A stretch of 64,000 nt of DNA from the NCBI RefSeq assembly GCF_039526245.1, contig NZ_BAAAIV010000012.1:434001-498000 (forward strand), in the 5' to 3' direction. This DNA comes from Arthrobacter_H rhombi. Lineage in GTDB: Bacteria > Actinomycetota > Actinomycetes > Actinomycetales > Micrococcaceae. Of the stretch, positions 8,223-15,227 are shown piece by piece. Position numbers and translations under genes: made by a program. Below the pieces are notes generated by a model. It saw nothing but the letters and a program-made list of their open reading frames with translations. It ran no database searches and had not been told where the DNA came from. How positions within the stretch are numbered: position 1 is the first letter of the stretch; each line of letters starts with the position of its first letter.

Positions 8223-9017
8223 ATGGATCTGTGGAGGGAACTGCTCGTCGGCTTCGCCGGCCTCTGGGCCGGGACGATCAACACCATCGTCGGCTCCGGA
8301 TCGCTGGTGACCTTCCCCGTGCTGGTCGCACTGGGGTATGCCCCGGTGAACTCGATCATCTCCAACGCCATGGGGCTGGTGGCCGGCGGGTTCTCCGGTG
8401 CCTGGGGGTACCGTCGGGAGGCACGCAGCGTCCCGAAGACCATGCTGAAACTGCTGCCGGCCTCGCTGCTCGGTGGCATCCTCGGGGCGTTCCTGTTGCT
8501 GCACCTGCCCGAATCCGTGTTCGGGTACGTGGCACCGGTACTCATCGCGATCGCGGTGCTGCTGGTCATCTTCCAGCCCCGCCTGGCCCGCTGGGTGCGG
8601 GAGCGGCAGGTCGGCGGGGAACTGCGTCCGACGCACGCCGATGAGCAGAAGCTCCCACCACTGGTCTACGTCCTGGTTTTTCTGATCGGCGTGTACGGCG
8701 GCTACTTCACCGCGGCGCAGGGCATCCTGCTCATGGCAGTGCTCGGGATCTTCTTCCACGGTTCGCTGCAACAGTCCAACGCCATCAAGGTCATCCTCTC
8801 GCTGGTGGTCAACCTCGTCGCCGCGGTTTCCTACCTGCTCTTCGCCTTTGACCGGATCAACTGGCCGATCGTGGCGCTGATCGCCGTCGGCTCGCTCATC
8901 GGCGGCTTCATCGGCGCCAAGGTGGGCCGCAAGCTCTCGCCCCTGCTGCTGCGCGGATTCATCGTGGTGCTGGGCCTTGTGGCGCTGGTGAACATGATCG
9001 CCAAGCTGGTCAACTGA
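8223..9017 (+). CDS. TSUP (TauE/SafE) family membrane permease
   Basis: A 264-residue protein with about eight hydrophobic helices in two halves. Each half begins with the family-typical Gly-rich motif: GFAGLWAGTINTIVGSGSL near the N-terminus and GVYGGYFTAAQGILLM near residue 160. TSUP proteins transport sulfur-containing or organic anions across the cytoplasmic membrane; the substrate here cannot be told from sequence. It begins 14 nt after the ABC gene and its stop codon overlaps the next ATG by one base, so the three genes probably form one transcript. Confidence 0.85.
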   Translation: MDLWRELLVGFAGLWAGTINTIVGSGSLVTFPVLVALGYAPVNSIISNAMGLVAGGFSGAWGYRREARSVPKTMLKLLPASLLGGILGAFLLLHLPESVFGYVAPVLIAIAVLLVIFQPRLARWVRERQVGGELRPTHADEQKLPPLVYVLVFLIGVYGGYFTAAQGILLMAVLGIFFHGSLQQSNAIKVILSLVVNLVAAVSYLLFAFDRINWPIVALIAVGSLIGGFIGAKVGRKLSPLLLRGFIVVLGLVALVNMIAKLVN

Positions 9018-9841
9018 TGCCGGTCATCGAGTTGGAATCCTCGGCCGACCCGCGGGTCGCCGACTACGTGGCCCTGTCCGACGCCGCCCTGCGCCAACGC
9101 ACCGATCCGGGCCGGGGGCTCTACATCGCCGAGAGCTCCAAGGTCCTGCGCCGGGCGCTGGCCGCAGGACATGTGCCGCGTTCGTTCTTCCTGGCCCCCA
9201 AATGGCTGGACGGCCTCTCCGACGTCCTCGACGCCTACCCCGAGGTGCCGGCCTTCGTCGGGGCGCCGGGCATGCTGGAGGAGATCACCGGATTCCACCT
9301 GCACCGTGGTGCCCTGGCGGCCATGAACCGGCCCGCCCCGGTTCCGTTGGCCGAGGTGATCGACGGGGCCCAGGCCAACTCGACACCGGGGCGCTCGAGG
9401 ATCGCCATCTTTGAAGACATGGTCGATCACACGAATTTGGGGGCGGCCTTCAGATCAGCGGCTGCCATCGGGGTCAACGCGATCCTGATCAGCCCGCGCT
9501 GCGCCGATCCGCTGTACCGGCGCTCCATCAGGGTTTCCATGGGAACCGTCTTCCAGATTCCCTGGGCGCGGATCGACTCCTGGCCCGCCGACATCGATGT
9601 GCTCAAGGAAGCCGGGTTCACGCTTGCGGGGATGACCTTGGGGGAGGGCGCGATCACCCTGGACGAGCTGGCTGCCGAGGACCATCAGCACTTGGCGTTG
9701 GTGTTTGGTACCGAAGGAGACGGACTGAGTGAGCCCACGGACCGGAAGCTCGATCGGCGCGTGACGATCCCGATGATGGGTGGAGTCGACTCGCTCAATG
9801 TCGCGGCGTCGGCCGCTGTTGCCTTCTACGCGACGAGATGA
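9017..9841 (+). CDS. TrmH/SpoU family RNA methyltransferase
   Basis: A 274-residue SPOUT-class 2'-O-ribose methyltransferase that uses S-adenosylmethionine on rRNA or tRNA. The three SpoU motifs are present: DHTNLGAAFRSAAA (motif 1, near residue 136), VFGTEGDGLSE (motif 2) and IPMMGGVDSLNVAASAAV (motif 3) at the C-terminal knot. An N-terminal substrate-binding region of about 100 residues includes AESSKVLRRAL. The target nucleotide is not predictable. The ATG overlaps the TSUP stop codon (TGATG), suggesting coupled translation. Confidence 0.87.
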   Translation: MPVIELESSADPRVADYVALSDAALRQRTDPGRGLYIAESSKVLRRALAAGHVPRSFFLAPKWLDGLSDVLDAYPEVPAFVGAPGMLEEITGFHLHRGALAAMNRPAPVPLAEVIDGAQANSTPGRSRIAIFEDMVDHTNLGAAFRSAAAIGVNAILISPRCADPLYRRSIRVSMGTVFQIPWARIDSWPADIDVLKEAGFTLAGMTLGEGAITLDELAAEDHQHLALVFGTEGDGLSEPTDRKLDRRVTIPMMGGVDSLNVAASAAVAFYATR

Positions 9842-9960
9842 CGGGCCACTGAGAACGGCGCTCAGGGGGCAGATCTTCAGGCGCGCTTTTCTTCCTCTCG
9901 AGGAATCACCGGTGCAGTGGAATCCACGGTGTCCCGCGACCCGCTGTTCGATCACCGCCA

Positions 9961-10116
9961 TTAGTCCACCCCCGGCAGCCAGAGCCAGCAGCGGAATAAT
10001 TGCCGCGCGCCCCCGAGGGACCCTGTGGCCCAATTGCTGGCCAGGCGGAAGGCGGCGGGCCCGTGGGTTCCGTTCCAGCCCGACGCGCTGAGGGCGCTGC
10101 CGTCCGCCAGGTTCAC
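9961..10116 (-). CDS. Unrecognised 51-residue ORF or gene remnant behind the EthD gene
   Basis: The stretch between the TrmH and EthD genes holds a 51-codon frame from a GTG at 10116 to a TAA at 9961. By my count 46 of 51 codons end in G or C, the third-position bias of real genes here. The product includes SASGWNGTHGPAAFRLASN and ends in WLWLPGVD; I do not recognise it. It is in the same frame as the EthD gene and starts 12 nt after the EthD stop, without a Shine-Dalgarno sequence. It may be a genuine small gene, a read-through extension or the remnant of a decayed gene. Confidence 0.35.
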   Translation of the reverse strand: MNLADGSALSASGWNGTHGPAAFRLASNWATGSLGGARQLFRCWLWLPGVD

Positions 10117-10128
10117 GACTACTGGTAT

Positions 10129-10434
10129 TTAGCCGATCTGCGGGGTGACCGGGTAATCCAGCATCACGGCACCCCCAGTTGCGTAGTTGGGCACGTCTGC
10201 CTGGACGGCTTGGCCTTCCGGTGAACTCAGCGCGGCAACCATGTCGGCGTGGCTGGAAAAATCACCTTCGAACACCGCGAAGTACGGGGATCCGTCGCCG
10301 GTGACTGCAAGTGAATAGCGTGAGGCCTTCAGGCCCGGGAGCTGCGCAGCCAAGGGTAGATGTTTGTTGATGTAGTGGTCCTCGAACACCGCGCGGTCCG
10401 TGGGCTCGGGGTACAGAACGAGTAATTTATGCAT
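10129..10434 (-). CDS. EthD family protein
   Basis: A 101-residue protein of the EthD dimeric alpha/beta-barrel family. It has the expected layout: KLLVLYPEPTDRAVFEDHY, then KHLPLAAQLPGLKASRYS and PYFAVFEGDF. The family is named after a protein required for ETBE degradation in Rhodococcus; most members are uncharacterised, and the label EthD family reductase is only nominal. GGAAAGGATCC lies a few bases before the ATG. No oxidative partner gene is nearby, so substrate and pathway are unknown. Confidence 0.8.
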   Translation of the reverse strand: MHKLLVLYPEPTDRAVFEDHYINKHLPLAAQLPGLKASRYSLAVTGDGSPYFAVFEGDFSSHADMVAALSSPEGQAVQADVPNYATGGAVMLDYPVTPQIG

Positions 10435-10604
10435 GAGCGTGGATCCTTTCCGAAAACCTCGCAGGTGATAGCTGACGACCCTAACCCAAGACCGCAGGTG
10501 AGATCCATCACTCTCGGCGCATGCCGCGAGGTGGACCGCGGCTGGGGGTCGGGAACTGCGCCCCCGCTGAGCGCGGCGATTTCCGTCGCTGTCCGGCCGT
10601 GGGC

Positions 10605-10638
10605 TATAGTAAACAGTCGGTTCCGTGTCGAACGGAAC
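10605..10638 (+). promoter_or_regulatory. rpmE2 promoter with inverted repeat at the transcript start
   Basis: A strong -10 box TATAGT (10605-10610) is followed by an inverted repeat, GTTCCGT (10620-10626) and ACGGAAC (10632-10638), around the expected transcript start. The -35 is weak (TTCCGT at 10581, 18-nt spacer). The repeat could be an operator or a leader hairpin; it does not resemble a Zur box. The rest of 10435-10693 shows no gene. Confidence 0.4.
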
Positions 10639-10693
10639 GACGTACCCGTATGGCTGCTGGCAAAATCCAGGGGCTCGAGCAAAGGTTTACAAC

Positions 10694-10948
10694 ATGAAGT
10701 CCAACACGCACCCGCAGTACGCGCCGGTCATCTTCAACGACCTCGCCTCCGGCGAAAAGGTCCTGATCCGCACCACCGCCACGTCCAAGAAGACGGCCGA
10801 GTGGGAAGATGGCAACACCTACCCGATCATCGACGTCGAGATCTCCGCTGCCTCGCACCCGTTCTACACGGGCAAGCAGCGCATCATGGACTCGGCCGGT
10901 CGCGTCGAGCGCTTCAACGCCCGCTTCAAGGGCTTCGGTAAGAAGTAG
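10694..10948 (+). CDS. rpmE2: Ribosomal protein bL31, type B (zinc-free)
   Basis: An 84-residue large-subunit protein L31 beginning MKSNTHPQYAPV, the usual type B start, and ending RFNARFKGFGKK. It has no cysteines, so it is the zinc-independent paralogue that replaces the Cys-containing L31 when zinc is scarce. In many actinobacteria this gene is repressed by Zur; I see no recognisable Zur palindrome upstream. The start at 10694 matches the family, although the frame stays open upstream to a GTG. A hairpin terminator follows the stop. Confidence 0.92.
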   Translation: MKSNTHPQYAPVIFNDLASGEKVLIRTTATSKKTAEWEDGNTYPIIDVEISAASHPFYTGKQRIMDSAGRVERFNARFKGFGKK

Positions 10949-10965
10949 GCACGGGCTTCATGTCC

Positions 10966-10989
10966 CAGGGGACCCTTCGGGGTCCCCTG
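10966..10989 (+). terminator. rpmE2 terminator
   Basis: A perfect 10-bp stem (10966-10975 with 10980-10989) is closed by a TTCG tetraloop, 17 nt after the L31 stop. It may also serve the convergent acetyltransferase gene. Confidence 0.8.
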
Positions 10990-11006
10990 CGTCGTTAACG
11001 AGCGGT

Positions 11007-11336
11007 TCAGTCGAAGAGGGCCATGTGCGCGCTGCCCACCGGGTCGATGTGCTCGGCGAAGTCGTCGTGCGTCGTGGTCCACTTCTTGACGTAGGGGCAC
11101 ATCGGCACGACACGGAAGCCCGCGTCCACTGACTGCCGGACGGCTTCGCGGGTCAACGTCGAGGCCAGGCCCCGGCCACCGAAGGCATCGTCGATGACCG
11201 TGTGGTAGAGGATGCGTTGCGGTGTTCCGTCATCCTCGGTATCACGGTAGGACGAGGACCCCGCAGTCTCCCCGTCCACGGTGATGTCATAGCGGTGCTT
11301 GGTGGTATTGAGTGTGACGTCGATGGCTTCGGCCAT
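11007..11336 (-). CDS. Small GNAT-like N-acetyltransferase (YjdJ/COG2388 type)
   Basis: A 109-residue minimal acetyltransferase of the kind represented by human GTLF1 and bacterial YjdJ. The acetyl-CoA loop is in AFGGRGLASTLTREAV, preceded by LYHTVIDDAF and followed by VVPMCPYVKKW, the normal pattern of the family. Substrates are unknown. The ATG at 11336 has AAGGAG 5 nt upstream; the frame is open further upstream but without supporting signals. The gene faces rpmE2 tail to tail. Confidence 0.82.
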   Translation of the reverse strand: MAEAIDVTLNTTKHRYDITVDGETAGSSSYRDTEDDGTPQRILYHTVIDDAFGGRGLASTLTREAVRQSVDAGFRVVPMCPYVKKWTTTHDDFAEHIDPVGSAHMALFD

Positions 11337-11451
11337 GATGGCTCCTTCGGGTGGCTGTCGCTGGCGGTTTGATGGTGGGGTTTCCGGCCGCGCGTCAGGC
11401 CGGACGGCGCTCATGCCCGCCAGTGTAGCCCGGGGGAGCGCCGGCAGTTAC

Positions 11452-11457
11452 TAGGAT
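11452..11457 (+). promoter_or_regulatory. -10 box TAGGAT, leaderless start of the lipoate ligase gene
   Basis: TAGGAT ends 6 nt before the ATG at 11464; no Shine-Dalgarno sequence is present between them. Confidence 0.5.
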
Positions 11458-11463
11458 GGGTGC

Positions 11464-12570
11464 ATGCCAGTTGATGATGCAGCACCCCGCGAAGCCAGCC
11501 CCTACACCCACCACGGCGAATACAAGGTCCCCGGCGGCAAGCTCGTTGTCGCCGACCTCGAGGTGGCCGACATCGGCCCCGACGCACGGATCGTCCGGGC
11601 CAACATCAATGGCGACTTTTTCCTCGAACCCGACGAGGCGCTGGACGACATCAACTCGGCCCTCGTCGGACTGGACGCGGCCTCACCCCACTCGAGCATC
11701 CGCGACGCCGTCGACGCGGCGGTGGACGATGACGCGGTCATGTTCGGCTTCGATCCTGCTGCCGTGGCGACCGCGGTCCGCCGGGCCCTCGGACATGCCA
11801 CCGGGTGGGAAGACCACGACTGGGAAGTCATCGGCCCGCGGCCTCTGCCCATTGCGGTGAACGTCGCGCTGGATGAGGTGATGACACGTGAGGTCATGGA
11901 GGGCTCCCGCCGTCCCACCCTGAGGATCTGGGACTGGAACGAGCCCGCGGTGGCGATCGGCAGTTTCCAATCCGTGCGCAACGAGATCGACCCCGAGGGG
12001 GCGGCCCGGCACGGGGTGACCGTCGTGCGCCGGATCAGCGGCGGCGGGGCGATGTTCATGGAGGCCGGCAACTGCATCACCTATTCGCTCTACCTCCCGG
12101 CATCGCTGGTCGACGGCATGAGCTTCGCCGATTCCTATCCGTTCCTCGATGCCTGGGTCATGGAATCGCTGCAACGCCTGGGGGTGGAGGCCTTCTACAA
12201 GCCGCTGAACGACATCGCCACCCCGCAAGGGAAGATCGGGGGAGCGGCCCAGAAGCGCTTCGCCGGCGGCGCTGTCCTGCACCATGTCACGATGAGCTAC
12301 GACATCGATGCCGACAAGATGACCGACGTGCTGCGCATCGGCAAGGAGAAGATCTCCGACAAGGGCATCGCCAGCGCGAAGAAGCGTGTCGACCCGCTCA
12401 AGCGCCAGGCAGGCATCCCACGCGCGGAGATCATCGAGACGATGATCTCCACGTTCGCCGCGCGCTACGGTGCCACCCGGACGGAGATCGGGGAGGCGAC
12501 GCTGGAACGGGCCGACCGGCTCGCCGATGCGAAGTTCCGCACCGACGAGTGGTTGAACCGGGTTCCCTAG
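11464..12570 (+). CDS. Lipoate-protein ligase A family, accessory domain at the N-terminus
   Basis: A 368-residue protein with a lipoate-protein ligase catalytic domain in its C-terminal two-thirds: RRISGGGAMFMEAGN for lipoyl-AMP binding, a likely catalytic Lys257 in GKIGGAAQKR, and DIDADKMTDVLRI. Residues about 15-105 (VPGGKLVVADLEV, NGDFFLEPDEAL, LVGLDAASPHSSI) resemble the small accessory domain that in E. coli LplA lies at the C-terminus. The order is therefore permuted, as if a separate LplB-like unit were fused in front. It should activate free lipoate and attach it to E2 or H proteins; octanoyl transfer is an alternative. Its stop overlaps pepN. Confidence 0.75.
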   Translation: MPVDDAAPREASPYTHHGEYKVPGGKLVVADLEVADIGPDARIVRANINGDFFLEPDEALDDINSALVGLDAASPHSSIRDAVDAAVDDDAVMFGFDPAAVATAVRRALGHATGWEDHDWEVIGPRPLPIAVNVALDEVMTREVMEGSRRPTLRIWDWNEPAVAIGSFQSVRNEIDPEGAARHGVTVVRRISGGGAMFMEAGNCITYSLYLPASLVDGMSFADSYPFLDAWVMESLQRLGVEAFYKPLNDIATPQGKIGGAAQKRFAGGAVLHHVTMSYDIDADKMTDVLRIGKEKISDKGIASAKKRVDPLKRQAGIPRAEIIETMISTFAARYGATRTEIGEATLERADRLADAKFRTDEWLNRVP

Positions 12571-15191
12571 ACGGCTGCCTGCCCGCGCAGTGCCCGTGCC
12601 AGCTGGTCCCGCTGCTCGATGATGATGCGCCGCAGGGCCCGGGGTGCATCGGCGTTGGACTCCAGCCAGGCATCGGCGGTGAACAGGACCGGGTGGGAGG
12701 CCGGGCCCTCCGGGCCGAGGTCCTGGTCGCCGGGGAACAGCCCCTGCACGGTCCGGGTGGCCAGCCCGATGCTCCGCTCGGCCCAGATCCCCGCCAGTGC
12801 CGGCCAGTAGCGCTCATAGTATGGGTCGGTGAGTTCGTGCGTGCCGACCAAGAAGCCATCCACTGTCGCGGTGAGCACGTCGTTGGACAGGGCGAGCCCA
12901 TCGGCCCCGACACCGGTCAGGGCCGCATCAAACGCTGCACCCTTGACCTCCGCCGCGGGACGGGCTGCCATCGCCAGGGCGTGGCCCACGGAGGCGACCG
13001 CTGACGGGTGGCCCGCCCGCTCGGCATCGAGTGTCGCGGCGTCGGCGTGGCCACGCGCTGCGGCGGCCTGCAGCAACGCCCAGCGCAGCTGCTCGTCCAC
13101 GGTCAGGCCAACGACCGGAGCCGAACCGTCCAGCAGGCCGGCGGTGACCTCGTCCAGACCACCGTGGCGGGCCAGCCCCGCCAGCCGCCGGGCAAACGCG
13201 ACCTGCGCATCGGAACCGGGCTCGGCACCGAGCAGGAACCCGTGGACGGCACGCGCCAACGCCTCCTGCTCGGTCTGCCGGACCGCCGGCGGGCAGTAGC
13301 GCCGCACCGCGGATTCGGCCTGGTCCAGGATCATGGTCAGCACACCCACGTCGGTGATGGTGTCCACATGCCGGCGCACTGCCTGCAGGAACACCGGCGC
13401 CGGGAGGACCGCGTCGCGGACCATGGACCAGAGAGCTGCCCAGGCGGTGGCACGGGCCAGCGGTTCGGCCAACGATCCCAGGTGCTCCAGCAACACCGCC
13501 AGGCTGCCGTCGTCGAACCCGACCTTGGCGTAGGTCAGATCCCCGTCGTTGGGCAGGATGAGCGCGGGACGCGGTGCGCCCACCAGCTCGGGGACCTCGG
13601 TGCGGGCACCGGAGACGTCCATCCGGAAGCCGCCGGAGCGCTCCAGGGCGCCATCGCGCAGGTCGAAGGTCCCCAGACCCAGCGTGTGGGGGCGGACGGC
13701 GGAGGCACCCGTGGTGGGGTCCACGCCCTCCTGGACGATGACCGCAGAGGTGATGATCCCGTCGCCGTCCTCCTCCAGCTCCACCCGCAGCGAACCCACG
13801 CCCGCGGTGCGCAGCCACGCATCCGCCCACGCACCCATATCCCGGCCGGACGCCTCCTGGAGCACCGCGAGGAAGTCGGCCAGCGACGTGTTGCCGAATT
13901 CGTGCCGGCGGAAGTATGTGCGGGCCGCTGCGGTGAACGCCTCCCGTCCCACGAATGCATCGAGCTGTTTGAGCACCGAGGCGCCCTTGGCGTAGGTGAT
14001 GCCGTCGAAGTTCTGCCGGGCGGCCTCCAGATCGGGGATGTCCGCGACGATGGGGTGGGTGGTCGGCAACTGGTCCTGCACGTAGGCCCACGCCTTGCGG
14101 CGGTTGGCGAAGGTGACCCAGGCGGTGTCGAAGCCGGTGGCCTCGTCGACGGCCAGGGTGCCGATGAAGTCGGCGAAGGACTCCTTCAGCCACAGGTCAT
14201 CCCACCAGCGCATGGTCACCAGGTCGCCGAACCACATGTGCGCCATCTCGTGCATGATCGTGTTCGCCCGGCCCTCATACTGGGCCTCGGTGGCCCGCGA
14301 GGTGAAGACATAATGTTCGGTGAAGGTCACCAGTCCGGGGTTTTCCATCGCGCCCAGGTTGTATTCGGGGACGAACGCCTGCTCGTACTTGCCCCACGGG
14401 TAGGGGTAGTCGAAGAGCTCGTGGAAGAAGTCCAGCCCCTGCTTGGTGGTGGCGAACAGGGCGTCGGGGTCGAAGTGCGGTGCCAGCGAGGCGCGGCATG
14501 TCAGGCCCAATGGGACCTCGAGCGTGCTCCCATCGGCCAGGGTGCGGTGCCACCTGTCGGTGACGTAGTGGTAGGGGCCCGCCAGGATCGTGGTGATGTA
14601 CGTGGACATCGGCAGGGTGGTGGCAAAGCGGCTGGTCGCGGTGCCGTCGCCGTGGTCGGTGCGTTCGGCGATCGACTGGTTGGAGGCCACATGCCAGCAG
14701 GCGGGGGCGGTCACGGTGAACGTGAACGGCGCCTTCAGATCCGGCTGTTCGAACGTGGCGAACACCCGCCGGGCATCGGCCGGTTCGTACTGCGTGTAGA
14801 GGTAGGTCTGGCCATCAACCGGGTCCACGAACCGGTGCATCCCCTCACCGGAGGTCGAATACAGGGCAGTGCCGTCGACCTCGACGACGTTCTCCCCGGG
14901 CTCGGTGGTGACGTGGATCCGCGAGCCATCCACGGCGGTCTCCACCTCGAGCGCCCGTCCATTGTGCACGACGGCGGTGACCCCACCATGGATGGAATCC
15001 AGGAAGGTGGCCACACCACCTGCGGTGGCGGTGAAGGCCACCCGGGTGCGGGAGCGGTAGCCCGCCACGGAGGCGTCCGGGGCCCCACTCAGATCGAGGG
15101 CCACCTCGTAGGAGTCGAGGGCAAGGAGCCCGGCACGCTCGGCGGCTTCGTCGCGGGTCAGGTTCTGGTTCTGGGGCTGCTGGTTATCCAC
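12567..15191 (-). CDS. pepN: Aminopeptidase N (M1 metallopeptidase)
   Basis: An 874-residue zinc aminopeptidase that removes N-terminal amino acids in the cytoplasm. It has the exopeptidase motif GAMEN (280-284) and the zinc-binding HEMAH (314-318) followed after 18 residues by Glu337, exactly the M1 spacing. The C-terminal half (about 530-860) is the ERAP1-like helical domain. Length matches the actinobacterial type. I use the GTG at 15191. It is the last gene of an operon with the zinc-ribbon SDR and glgC, and its stop codon shares a CTAG with the convergent ligase gene. Confidence 0.93.
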   Translation of the reverse strand: MDNQQPQNQNLTRDEAAERAGLLALDSYEVALDLSGAPDASVAGYRSRTRVAFTATAGGVATFLDSIHGGVTAVVHNGRALEVETAVDGSRIHVTTEPGENVVEVDGTALYSTSGEGMHRFVDPVDGQTYLYTQYEPADARRVFATFEQPDLKAPFTFTVTAPACWHVASNQSIAERTDHGDGTATSRFATTLPMSTYITTILAGPYHYVTDRWHRTLADGSTLEVPLGLTCRASLAPHFDPDALFATTKQGLDFFHELFDYPYPWGKYEQAFVPEYNLGAMENPGLVTFTEHYVFTSRATEAQYEGRANTIMHEMAHMWFGDLVTMRWWDDLWLKESFADFIGTLAVDEATGFDTAWVTFANRRKAWAYVQDQLPTTHPIVADIPDLEAARQNFDGITYAKGASVLKQLDAFVGREAFTAAARTYFRRHEFGNTSLADFLAVLQEASGRDMGAWADAWLRTAGVGSLRVELEEDGDGIITSAVIVQEGVDPTTGASAVRPHTLGLGTFDLRDGALERSGGFRMDVSGARTEVPELVGAPRPALILPNDGDLTYAKVGFDDGSLAVLLEHLGSLAEPLARATAWAALWSMVRDAVLPAPVFLQAVRRHVDTITDVGVLTMILDQAESAVRRYCPPAVRQTEQEALARAVHGFLLGAEPGSDAQVAFARRLAGLARHGGLDEVTAGLLDGSAPVVGLTVDEQLRWALLQAAAARGHADAATLDAERAGHPSAVASVGHALAMAARPAAEVKGAAFDAALTGVGADGLALSNDVLTATVDGFLVGTHELTDPYYERYWPALAGIWAERSIGLATRTVQGLFPGDQDLGPEGPASHPVLFTADAWLESNADAPRALRRIIIEQRDQLARALRGQAAV

Positions 15192-15227
15192 CCCACCATT
15201 GAACCATGAAGCAGGTGTTGCACATCA

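Noticed and set aside
10435..10693. Zur operator upstream of rpmE2
   Set aside because: No palindrome resembling the actinobacterial Zur box could be found.
13008..15209. 733-codon open frame opposite pepN
   Set aside because: Antisense frame kept open by high third-position G+C; product is low-complexity Gly/Arg/Val without motifs, while pepN shows GAMEN and HEXXH.
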